The position numbers were made by a program, and so were the translations under genes. The notes under the pieces are model-generated. The model was not told where the DNA came from. It searched no databases and saw only the letters and a list, made by a program, of their open reading frames with translations. Positions 50,201-63,003 of a DNA stretch of 64,000 nt are shown piece after piece. Within the stretch, counting starts at the first letter, position 1; each line of letters opens with the position of its first letter. This DNA comes from Cyprinodon diabolis (taxonomy: Eukaryota > Chordata > Actinopteri > Cyprinodontiformes > Cyprinodontidae): positions 42,668,428 to 42,732,427 of the forward strand of contig CM060073.1 in NCBI GenBank assembly GCA_030533445.1, in the 5' to 3' direction.

Positions 50201-53200
50201 TTGTGGTTTACCTATCTTGTGACGGGTCAATAACTGTCAGCTGTAATATCTGAAGTCTTGACCATAAATATTGGGCCTACTGAACCAGACCAAAGGGCTG
50301 GTTATCGTCCTGTAGCAGTGTGTTGCAGTGAGCTTGTCGCAGATATTTTGATTTGATTTATGCCTGATATTAAAGCGTGGTCTGTGCTATGTTAATCCAT
50401 GCCACAACGCAAGAGGGGGACAATCAGGAACTAGCTTTGGGTCCAGATACGGTTGAGGTGGTGAGGAATTGGGGGGCGAGTTTGTGTGACAACGGAAGGA
50501 TATGATGGCGAAAAAGAGCGGGGATCCAGGTGGAAAAAGGGTCCCAGTGTTCTTGTGAACCTCGCTCTTCTAGCTTCTAGCTAGTTCACTGTGACGCACA
50601 ACCTGGTATCTATGTATAAATTAGCCTTGAGACCTATTCAAAGGTTCAGGACACCTGAATTACCTGATTTAAATTTTCCAATATTTACATTTTCTGAGAC
50701 GCTGGATTTTAGGTTTTCTTCCTAATATCAAAATTAACACACACAAAAAAAATCATACTTAAAGTACATAACTATATGGATGAAAACAATATGAATTCTA
50801 CTTTTCACATTATTCAAATTATTTTAGCTGCGCCTGTATCTTTGGTAAAAGCTCTGCAAAAATACTTTTATCATGTTGCTTATATTACATAATAATATTA
50901 CTTAAAAAAGATTTGCACAAATAAAGATATAGTTAAAAAACGATTATTTCCTGATACAATTTTAAAAAATATGTTGGGTTTTTGTGTCCTCACCTCTTTT
51001 ATGCCCTTAAATAGAATTTGCTGTAACCAATTATCTTCAGAAGTCAATTAATTAGTTAATAATTAAGGGACTGTTTAAATAATTCAACCTCAGTATAAAT
51101 CCAGCTGTTCTGTGAAGAAATTAGAGGTTTGTCACTGAACATTAATGAACAAAGGCCTAATGAAGACCAAAGACTGACCCTAATCCTGAAACAGGGTTCA
51201 AGTAAAACAAAATTCATATGGAGAAAGATGGAAGGTCCAAGGTGAAGTCATTGTTTCCTGTTCAGAGACATTTTATAGCCAACAAACCCTTCCAAACAAA
51301 TCAGCGCTTCACTCTGAGCAACAGTCGTCCCTTGGCCTTGATTACGTGTAATTTCGTATCTGTATGTTATAGAGAAAAATGGTTAGGATGATGATTAAAA
51401 AGTAAAATCTGCATTTCTGCTCCAATCTCACTGATATTCCATGCTAAGGAGCCTCAGAGTTCTGTGCCTTTTAGATGATTGGGATCGATTTGACAGAAAA
51501 CCATAAAACCAAGAGCTATTGCTAAGACATTTTGTGAAAACAGAGGCTTTGGTCTACAAACTGATCAACAATGGTCACTGTAAAGCAAAATCTGTGGCCG
51601 TGAGAGCGATGTAAGAATATTTTTGCCCTTAAAAAAAAGAAGCTCTCACACTGCCATGTCTTCTCAGGTTTTTGTTTCTTTGCATTAAACCTTGCAGTGC
51701 TTAAACATTGATTTTGGAGAAACTGAATTAGTTATGAATATATAGTCTTCAGATTTGCAAGGATGATTGATTTCTTTACTTGCTGAAAGTCAAACTGTGT
51801 TTGAAGCCTTAAAAATGTGGATTTTTAGGTGTCTCACAGTCAAAAACAGGTGCACTCAATATGAGAGGACCTGAAGCCCACAAAACCCCTCCAAATTAGC
51901 GCTGTTCAAAAACTAAATAATTTCCAAAACATTTTTTCAACCTGAGCGACAGTCATCTCTTGTCCTCGATCGTTGCTACCTTTTTTAACTGAAAAAAAAC
52001 GTAAGATATTTCTAAAAAGTTGTAGTTCTTTACATCTATAAGAAGGTCTCATGTTTTAAACCATCCAGGGCTTGATGTTAACCATTGCCGATCGCCCGGG
52101 GCAAGTACTTTTTATTGTCGGGAGAGTACAAATTTTATTGCATTTGTCCACCAGGCAAGTGCAATGATAGCAAAAAAAAAAATTATTTATCATGCAAAAT
52201 TACTTTAAAATCACGGACATTCGCTGAAAACGACGCACAAGCGTTGCCGGCGCCATTTTTGTTGTTTTGTACACGCGTGATTTTCTAACCTGACTCCGCA
52301 AGATGGATTTGCTCCGCATATCCATCTGGAAACCTTCCGTAGAAGTAATTTTGGGAAGGGGCGAAAATACTGGTTAGCTGATTGGCCTATGTTGGTGATA
52401 GACGGGTCAAATTAACCAATCAGATCAACGAAGCATATGACGTACTAAAAGAGCGACGATGAAAACACAACCACAAGCCAGGCTACTCTTGCCGAAACCA
52501 GTCGGGAGAAGAGCAAAAACATCTTTTCCTCTGAGAAAAGCCTCCAGAGCAGTGTTTTGCTCTTCTTTCAGTGAAGAAATACTCTGTAATTCCGATAAAA
52601 CTTGCTCGATAGCCATGCTAACGCTAGTTTCATCGGCTGAAGCCGCCATGTTATTTAGACTGAACTGTCGCGCTTCTCGTTGCGTCACTAATCAACCCGC
52701 CTCAAAGCCAACGCTGATTGGACGTTCATTTGGTGAACAGCTCCAAATTTTCTTTAACTGAGAGTCTCCAGACTGATCTGCAAGTGAAACCCTGAAAGCT
52801 CGCGAGATCAGGATGGTCTCACGAGGCTAGTGATTTTCCGCTAGATGGCGTGATTCAGCTCTTGGGGAGAGATTTCTGCAGAGCAGCAGCTGGATGATGA
52901 ATTTAATCTATACTATAATACAAGCTAGATTAAAAATGATCAGTCAGGGATTTGGAAAATAATAATAATAATTGTATGCACACAGTGTAAATATTTCTAT
53001 CATATGGCAGTCTTCTGTACAGTGGTCATACATCAAAAAATGTTTACATTAAATTTTTTTCTCTTAGACATTGGAGTGGTCCATTCAAATGTTATAGAGC
53101 TAAACATGTTAAATTGGTGAGTAGTAGTAGTGTAAATTTTTTACCTGTCAAGTTTTTTTTAGATTTTTGACATTACAATTTATATTTTTCCCAAGCACAC

Positions 53201-56200
53201 TACAGTTTAAAGCAAAGTTTAGTCTGAAAAGAATGAGCAGGAAGGATTGAAAAGCATGTTAACACGGTAATGTAGGCTTGAGTTCATTATCTAACGCATG
53301 CATATACACACCAGGAACCTGGAAACTTACTGAATTACAAAAAAACATTTAAAAAAAAAAAGTTTCATTGATATATATACAAAAATGAACATTAGGAACT
53401 ATATTTATCAAACATTATACTGGGCAAGTAAAAATTGTTTCTTGGTAAATGAAATGTGAAAGTAAAAATCCTTAACGTCAACCCCTGCCATCCCTTTAAA
53501 GACTCTACCTCCTCATCCCCCATTTTGATGTGCAAACTTCTTTTTTTAAGGTGGAGGACAGAAAAGACAGCGACGATGAGAAATCTGATCGCAACAGACC
53601 GTGGTGGAAGAAACGTTTCGTCTCAGCCATTCCCAAAGGTAAGCAAACAGCTGATTTAATCCATTCTTATTTGCTAAAATTGAACAATAAGTTTGGTTCC
53701 TTTTTTTAAATAGAAGCTTGTTTTATGATTGCAGCACTTGTTTTATATTTTGATATGGGGAATAAGTTCTCCAAATAACTACTGACAGGGGAAAAAATCA
53801 AATTTTAAAGAGAACAGGAGAAAAAATGATTATGTGTGATCTCTGCTCCATCGCTGATGGAAGTCCATTTGGAAAATAATGTTTCATGTTGTTGGAAGTT
53901 ACCGCAGAGACATGTCGGGTTGTTTTTCTCGCAGGTCTCTCAGCTGCAGATTTATATTGACTTTTCAAAGCTGATCAGTCTCCAGAGAAACTTTAGCTGT
54001 GTAGATGGTATGGTTGTAGCCCTCCCAGCTGTGCTGTCAGCCAGCAGCTAATGGTCATTAGATAGACCTCTCTGTTGTCAGCGCTGATAGATGAGACATC
54101 TTTTGTTGCTGTTCTAATCTATAACCATTTCTCAAACGTCTACCTGCAAAAAACTGCTTAATACTCTGTAGGGTCATGTTTTCTTCTAAAGAAAAAAGGA
54201 ATGGATAAGTATAAGTTGAACGTAACACCAGAGACGCTCTGCATGTTGAGGCTCAGTCTGTAGTCCCGCAGAATGGCAGCGTGTGCTTGAAAGGCCAACC
54301 TTGTCTGTTGTGTTCCTCACAGTGCTGTATTGGACGGCTGAGAGTGATGTCCCAGGTAACGTCACCGTGCTAGCTGCTCTGCTGGCAGCTGCGTGCCACG
54401 CTGCTTTGTAGATGTCGCTTTAGAGCCGTAGAGCTGTGATGTGACATGGTGTAGGCTGAGTTCACGCAGTCATGCTCCTTCCTTTGCATCCGGTTTCATC
54501 CCTTCCCACCCCCCTCTTGTTTTTGCTAGTGTCATTCATTGTACTCCTAAAGCATGTTTTCTTTTTGTTGCCTCAGAGGAGGCTCTGTAGCTCTTGTATT
54601 TCATGCAGGTCCTTCTTAACTAAATGACCATCGGCAGGTTGTATTTACCTTTTAATAAAATGATTTTGAAGTCATAGTGGACCTTTGTGCTCCAACCAAA
54701 AGGTCTAATTCTTCATGTTTACATTAAAGTGCACACATTTTTCGGCTTTGCTTCTCATTTATTTACTCATTTTTAAAAACAAAATCGCTACAGTTTTAGT
54801 TGGGTTTACATACCTCTATTATTGGCATGGATGAGATGTAATTTTGGCCTTTTAGTCATTTTAAATGTGTTTTTTTTAGGAGGGAATCAAAGAGTAAGAC
54901 TGTTTTTTTTACTGGTCTTTTCACCTTTTAGAGTTCCTCTAAACCAGGGTTCCAACATATATTTTTAAATGGATCCGTTTTTGGAAATAACATTAATTAA
55001 ATTCATCATTTGAAAATAACATTTTTTTTTAATTATTTTATAGGAAATGTTATTTAATTGTGGGCTTTACAATTCAATGGTATAAAATTTAGATCATGTA
55101 TTAGATCATGGCTTCCCAAACACCAAGGGTTCACAAGACTTTTGTCACTATCATTGTGATGAGATCCCAGTAGTATAGAGGGCAAAAATGGATCATCAAA
55201 TGCATAACTGTTAATTTTCCGTCAAATGAATACAGACATCCCAAGTCTGCCGGAAGTTCCGGGATTCTCCCTGATATAGATAGTTGTTGACGGATGCCCG
55301 TGATTCGGATATATTATCCCGGATTTTGGACTATGCAAGTTACTATAGACTATGAAATTAGTTTTTGGAACTTGGGATCTCTGTGAATGGAAAATAAAAT
55401 AAGTCACCCTAAGTTTAATTTGTTTTATTCATTTATTAAATATATGAAAGATTAAATATACCACTACAATTTAAAATGTACCAATACAATATGAAATGTC
55501 GAACTAAATAATTAGAAATAATTTCAAAATTATGATTTTTCTTTTTTTTGCTTGTTTATAAATGAACATATTTACTTCACTTTATTGTGATAAATAACTT
55601 GTCAAGTCATTATATATATATATATTTTTAAGGGGTTGCCTGACTGTCGCATTGTTATTTTTGGAGAAAGATGATGGAGAAAGTGTTTGGGGCTTACTGT
55701 GGTAGATAACTTTTTGATCTACTTACTACTTTAGACTTTCACTGAATCTATTTCATGATATATTTTCTCTAGTTTCAACTTATAAGTAGCTTTTAAGGTG
55801 AGGCTGAAGAACCTGGAGGTAGTTTTCCTGCTTGATCATTTGGAACATCTTCACTTTTGGCAGTTCGCCAACTGGCAGCAAAATGAGCCCCACAGCATGC
55901 CGCTACCACCACTATGCCTGGCAGTTGGTGCAATCTTTCTAAAGTAGAAAGCTTTCTTCAAACATACTTCTTGTTCTTGTGATCCAATGAGTCAATATTC
56001 CTCTCTTCTGAACGAAGAAAAGGTTTTGTTTATTTCCTTGGAATCGATGTTAGTTAATTTGTCTTTCTAATATCTGTTATTTTAATAATTTTTCTTGCAT
56101 TTGAAGAGGAAAAATTTGGTTTTAAAGGCTTACAGGAATACAGTTGTATGTTTGAGAAGCAGTAGAAAACAAGAAGCAAAAGCTGTCTTGGAAACCTGGA

Positions 56201-59200
56201 AATTCTTTAAATGTTCTCAGCCTCCCCAAAGTTGTAACCTCAACATTTTTGACATTTTGTTGTCATAAACCCCTGTCTACAAATAACTATGATTTGTATT
56301 AATGTAAGCATATACATCCAAACTTGAGATTAGTACAAGGTCAGACAAGAAAGTCATAAAAACGGTAAACAGTCTTTAATTCCATCCTAATAACAAATTA
56401 TCAACTGTAAAAATTTAAATTGACTGGATTTATTATATAAAGGAAAGATGCCCATTAGGGGTAAATCTTTATTTTTAACCTACAGTGAATGTATTATAGA
56501 AACAGACTGGATAGATCTGCTCCAGTGGATCAGGCCTTTTATCAAAGATACTCGATGTATGGCTGATACAGCTAGAATATTGCCCCTAAACCATTTCGTT
56601 GACATATGTCTTTATTATTTAATAGAAGTGCTTTATGCACGTTTCAGCCTGAATGAATAATTAAAGTTTGTTTTTTGTTTTGTTTTTTTTTAGTCATTGA
56701 AGGTTTATTGTTGTATTTCTAGCCCATCCTAAATAAAAAAAATCTAAAACGAAAAGGCCAGAATTAATATGTCACTCATTCCAGTCATATAAGAATGTAA
56801 AGTTCTGCCTGGAACCGTGTCCAAAGTGAGAACTTTCATCTCAAATCAACCTATAAGTTATTACCAATGTTTTCTATAAGTGACCACACAGTGGTGATTC
56901 TAGATCCGTCTGTAAGCAGATAACAGTGCTGTCCCTCATCACATGTCTCTCCTACACAGCTCCCATTACAGCGTTCAGGAAGAAGGACAAACATGAGAAG
57001 GAGGATCCGCCTCAGGATCGTGTTCCACAAGGTCCGCGGCGGCTTGTTTTATAAAATCCTTATTTACCTGAAACACTCCTTATATTGGTTGGTTTGCTTT
57101 AACGCTGACCGTTTGTTGCCGTGCGCTTTGCCAGATGACCCAGTACCAAGACAGAACTCTCAAGCCCAGGCAGCCGAGGACATTCTGGACAAGTACAGGA
57201 ACATCAAGAGGACCAGTCCGAGTGACGGAGCAACAGGAGGAGCCTCTTATGACGGTTCAGGAGGTTCGTGAACAAAACGGACACGTCTGTGAACAGCACC
57301 AAAAATATAAGACTCAGTAATTATCTTTGATTGTTTGTATCTTCACAGGTCTGTGCGATGAAGACAATGTGAATGAGCCTCCCAGAGAGGATGCTCTGCA
57401 GAATATTTCTGCAGATGATCTACCAGACTCAGCCAGCCAGACAGCGCAGCAGCACGATTCCAAATTTTCTTTTAGGTAAAACACCTGAAATCATCCTGAA
57501 AAACTAAAGTTTATTTTTTTTCCTAAACGGTTCCATTAGTTTTTCCTAAAGACTTACCTATCCTGACTCTGGATTGGATGCTTTCTTGCAGTGATGCAAA
57601 GAAGAAGCTAAGGTTGGCTTTGTGCTCTGCTGACTCTGTGGCTCTCCCTATTATGGCACCAACAAGCACACGTAATGGACTCCCCGATCACATGGACCCT
57701 GAAGGTAGGACTGGTTCTTAATCTGTGATAGACATTTCCATTAGCTTTCCAATAGCCTTCTGTTATATTTTTGTTCATTACTGACATTGTCAACTAATTT
57801 AGCGATCGATTAAATTAATAATTAACTGGATTATAGACTCTTAAAACATGCCTTTAGCTGACAGAGCGAACCACTTAGAGGATTATATATGGTTATACCA
57901 AAATTGTAAAAAAAATAAATAAAAGAAAGAAAAAAGGGATAAACATTTTGCATTTACAATACAAAAATAAAACAAATCCAGAACTCTTCAAGTGGAAAAG
58001 ATTTAGTTTCACCTGGTTTACTCTGTAAAAAAAAAAAAAGGTTTGAGGAATCTTTGGATATCCAATTATTATTGGAAAAATAATCGACAGATTTATCGAT
58101 TTGCAAAATAATCGTTAGTTGCAGCCCTAAACCCTACAGATTATGCTCCAAAAAAACAAAAAAAAAACAATAGTATATTTGTTTCTTAATGTAAGAAAAT
58201 TGGGAACTTTTAATGTTAAATAATTTAAAAATGTTACTTTTTCTTTTAATTTACTCATCCCAAGTGGACATTGTGGTCAAATCCATCTGGATTCAATGTA
58301 ATAATCATGGGCGTTAACCTAGATTAAGTACACTTACATTACTGGTGTTAAAAATCAACACTCATACTTAAAATATGAACCTTAGAAAAATAAACTTTAG
58401 ATTTTACTTTTAAAATGTTTGTTACCAGAATAGACTGTTTTCTGGTAAGTGTCCGAGTCCAGCCTGACTGGTCCTCATTATGATCCCTGTGGTACAGTGA
58501 AAGGACTGATACCGATGTATGGAGGGATGCCTGACCCACAATGCTTCACTCTGTATTCCAACTTAAACCTGCTGTTTTGGGCGTCGTTTGAAAAACTGGA
58601 GCCGCTACACCCAAAAAGATGAATCATACTTTCACCGCTTCATGAAATGTTGCATCATTTCATTCCACTCTGTGTTTTCTTGGACAGTCTGGCCTTTTAA
58701 TTCACAGAGGCAACATTTTGTTATGAAGGTTCTCCGATTACTGTAGGCCCTCTAAGGTTACTATGAAAACGATCATTTTCTTTTATGCTTTCTGGTTTTA
58801 TTTTCCCCCTTTATTGCATTTGAACTGAGCTGCTCATTCTTTTTCTGCATTAATCATATGTTTTTCCTTCTATATTCACCATTCAAATTAAAACACGCTC
58901 TACTAAACAACGTCTGGAAAACCCAGGGGAATTCTCCATAAAGAAGAACGACCACCTGTTGAGATGCCGTTTAACAGACAGGATGTCTGCACTCACTCAG
59001 CACGCTTCTTTATTTTCAGTTCAGTTTATTTCTATAGCGACAATTCACAACACATGTCAGCTCAAGGCACTTTACTGTTCACCAGATCATCCAGTCAAAT
59101 TGATTCAAAGTTTTCTATCTAAGGAAAACCAGTTGATTGCATCCACTCATTGACTCATAGGCAATCCCTGACACTAAGCATGCTTGTAGCGATAGTGGAG

Positions 59201-62200
59201 AGGAAAAACTCCCTTTTAACAGGAAGAAACATCCAGCGGAACCAGGCTCAGTGTGAGCGGCCATCTGCCAACTGGGGTTCAAGGAGACAGAGGCAGAGAT
59301 AAAAAAAGCAGCTGTAAAATGCGACCCCACCTAGGAAACACACAGCCAGGCAGACGAGCTCTGAGCCAGCTCCCATGTCAGAGGATGATGAGAGCACATC
59401 CAGGCACACACAGTCAGAGAAACAGGACTACACTGAAAAACAGGCCAATCTCCAACATCCTAAACAAAGGTGTTGATGGCAGCAGCACAGCTGATATTTC
59501 TCTCCAGGATGGTGTCACAGCCAAACAGGAACAGACAAGGCGAAGCTACTATGAGGAAAAAGCAGCAAGGGAATAACGTTAAAGATTGAACTAACAGATT
59601 CTGCACAGTGGGAGAATACAGATAAAATAAAGCGGAATAATGAAATAGGGGTTCCTATGTCCCTATTTTTAAGGATGACTGTTCGGTCCCGTTTTTCTGA
59701 CTCTTATCAAAGCTACCAGTGGATTCATTAACACCTATAGATGCAATTTGTCTTCCAAAAATAGACATGACTGACTATTAATTTGAGTATAATAAAGAAG
59801 GAAACTGAGTGTTAGCCTAAAATGTTGGCTAACATCCATATTCCTCAAACTGTCCGAAGGCAAAAATAAAAGTTTGCACAACCTCCAGTTTCTAACCTTA
59901 CTTTAGACCAGGGGCCTCAAACTGGTTCCCGAAAAGGAAAGTCATCATGTGTAGATTGCACTCAGTTTATGAGATGACTGGATACTGGTGTGCTATTGCT
60001 TCGTTGGAAAGAAAACCTGCAGCCACACGGCCCTTTCTGGAACTAGTTTGAGATCCCTGCTTTAGACGCTTTGTGTGAGCTTTAACGATACAATCGCCTT
60101 CTGTGTATTAAATCGTCTGCATGTGTAGATAAATAAATAAATAAATAAAAAAATATATATATATATATATATAAAATGCAACAGCATGAAACTTTACAAT
60201 AACAACCTTTCAGGGATTATTTCGGCAGCCATTATAAATGGAATTTTAACAAAATTCATTACTCAGTCTAGTCCTTGTATTTATTGTTTCAAAGTTCAAT
60301 GTTGAAGTGTCCTTTGAACCACCAACCTTTTTAGCCATAGGATAACATCATCAACCTGTTCAAGACTACATTTTCAGTTGAGTGATGTTAAGTTTAAAGA
60401 AAACGCTGAAAGTTTCCCTTGGTGCTTAGCTGATTAGCAGTGGGGGGGTTTAAGATTGTTGTTAATAGGCTGCTGAATCAATCCTGTCTCCATTGTCCTG
60501 TTTCCCCCAGACAATGAAATCGTCTGCTTCCTGAAGATCCAGCTGGCGGAGGCCATCAACCTTCAGGATAAGAACCAGATGGCCCAGATTCAGGAGACCA
60601 CTCGCTGCGTCAGCCGTTTTGATGCACGCACCTGCAGGAAGCTGCTTGCCGCCATCGCAGAGGATTACAGGTAACTCAGAACTCCTTAGGAGATCATAAG
60701 GGTCTCTAATATTTAATGGGTTTGGTACAGAACCTTAAGGTATTTCTAACGGGGTCAATGTTTTTTATTATCAGCAGATTGTGGTACATTGGTTGGAAAA
60801 GGAACTTTTTACATTTTTTATCAAGCAAAAGTCTGAGAATTGCCTATAGAAGTTGCATAGCAACTGGAGGTCTGCTCAGAAAATCTGAATTTATACTGAG
60901 ATTAAATCTTATCTAGACATTGAGATGTGATTAGAAGGATGATGGAGATAAATGCAGAACTATTCCAGAAGAAAACCTGTCAGAGGCTTAGAGCTGGACT
61001 CGGAATCACCTTTAACCAAAGCATTGACCTCAGACCTCATGCATGTGTTATTATGGCCTAGTCAAAGCCCAGACATTAATCCAGTCATGTCAATATTTGT
61101 AAAGACTTGAACATTTATGTTCTCTCATTTCCTTTATCCTATCTGTCTGAGCTTTTCACAAAAAAGTCATGTTTCCCCCCCCCCACATTTGATCACTGCT
61201 GCACTTTAAGAAAATGGAAATGGAGAGCTGTACAAAACGAAATTTTGTTTTAGACATACTTCGTGTATACAAAAATGAACATAAATGTTGTCTAAGTCTA
61301 AAAGAAAAAAGGCAAAAAATAGTAGTCACAAAAAAATAACCCATATTCAGGTATTTGCATGTATAAAAAGAGAAAGCTAGAAAAGTATATCATTTTCATT
61401 TAACATCAATTAATCATATATCTCAGCTGGACAAATGTGATGGATTGTAGTATAGTTATCATTTAAAAAGGGATGAACACTTGAATGAGAAGCTCAACAT
61501 AGTTTTTCATGGTATTTAAAGATTGATCTTTTATTCATTGTTACTAAATGTTAGTTTTTGTGTGTTTCTTTAGAAAGCGGGCTCCGTACATAGCTTATCT
61601 AACCAGGTGTCGCCAGGGTCTGCAGACATCCCAGGCCCACCTGGAGAGGCTCCTGCAGAGGGTCCTGAGAGACAAGGAGGTGGCAAACCGCTACTTCACC
61701 ACAGTCTGCGTTCGCCTACTTCTTGAACATATGGAGACAAAGATGCTGGAGTTCATTAAAGGTATTTCTACCATCTTTATCCTCCTGCATCCAAACCCTG
61801 GTGAGCTGTTCACCTACCAGCCTTCAGATGAGCGATTGTCACAACCTCACCAAGTCCTTCACATCTCTGACACGTTATACATGATTTCCAACCTTTTTCT
61901 GCCAGACTCTACACTAAAACTAGTTTTACAGATTAAATGGTAAAACCTAAATCATCTTTCATTTTGTCTTTATTTTCCATTTTTTTCTAGTGGCTCTAGA
62001 TCATTGTAAGACACGTTTTTGGCACTCTGGCATTGACTGTTGTTCCTGTGCTTGCCTCAAGCTTTCCAGGGGTGCACAGCAGCTGATGACAAGACTGCAG
62101 CAGTGGAGGATTTCCTGCGCTACTTGTACGGTGCCATGGCCCGTGATGCCATTTGGCAGTTTGCAAGCGAGGACCAGCTGCAGGATGCCCAGATGGCCAT

Positions 62201-62945
62201 CGAGCGCAGCGTTATGAACCGCATCTTCAAACTGGCCTTCTACCCCAATCAGGATGGAGATATTCTCAGAGACCAGTGAGTAGCTCCTGTACCTGCTCTG
62301 TCAGGTAAACTGCTAATGTGTGTAATGTGCCCGGATGTGCTGCGCTGTCTAAAACGGCATTTGTCACACGCAGGCTGTTCCATGAACACATCCAGCGGCT
62401 TTCAAAGGTTGTGACAGCAAATCATAGAGCTCTGCAAATCCCAGAGGTATTTTACTCTTATTTTTCCCCTTCTGGCCACTGCAAGTTTTTCATCTTAAGA
62501 AGCCAAACTTAAAAGATTAACGATTTAGCTCCAGTTTTTAAGCTTCATTAATGTAAAAAAAAAAAAATAGGGGTTCCAGCCTATTAAAACAAAGAACTTG
62601 GTTTTTCATTTATGATATTAAGTAAAAGTAATTAAAAGGAATTTTGAGAGAGAAATATTGTGAGCTACACTATTATGAAGAACACAGCTGACAAGGTGCC
62701 ACACACTGCTTTATCCAGGCTTATAACTGGAAAGTTGTGTGGAAGGTAAACCTATGGATGAATGATTACATTTTCACTATAAGATATGCTTCAAGTAAAG
62801 CAACATTTCTTTATTTTGAGAAAACATTAACCTCATTTTATGTTTACATTACAGCTTGAATAAAATTTTTTGATGGCATTAATTTATTAAAGTTCTTCAA
62901 ATAATTCTCAAAGTATGTCCCTGAGTGACATAAATACAGAAATAA

Positions 62946-63003
<58 letters not shown>

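Larger units (their letters stand above)
49190..53550 (+). other. gapvd1 intron with Tc1 remnant and a helicase-carrying element
   Basis: 4.4 kb. Two repeats are recognised (49620-50760 and 52285-52829, listed separately). The stretch 50760-52270 is AT-rich and shows only a weak, degenerate internal similarity between about 51270-51360 and 51870-51980. Confidence 0.5.
53639..56959 (+). other. gapvd1 intron with a predicted cassette exon and a MITE
   Basis: 3.3 kb. Contains the 33-nt cassette at 54323-54355 and a hAT-like MITE at 55233-55383. A (TA)n tract lies near 55612-55625. Nothing else recognised. Confidence 0.45.
57705..60510 (+). other. gapvd1 intron rich in repeats
   Basis: Contains a degraded inverted MITE (57795-58128), the common teleost repeat copy C (59016-59647), a hAT-type MITE (59909-60059) and a simple AT repeat (60128-60172). 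No coding signal between them. Confidence 0.55.

Noticed and set aside
52459..52761. 100-codon plus-strand frame
   Set aside because: Antisense of the helicase fragment; the minus strand carries the recognisable Walker A motif.
59253..59576. 107-codon plus-strand frame
   Set aside because: Lies entirely in a common teleost repeat; the matching copy at 11304 does not keep the frame.
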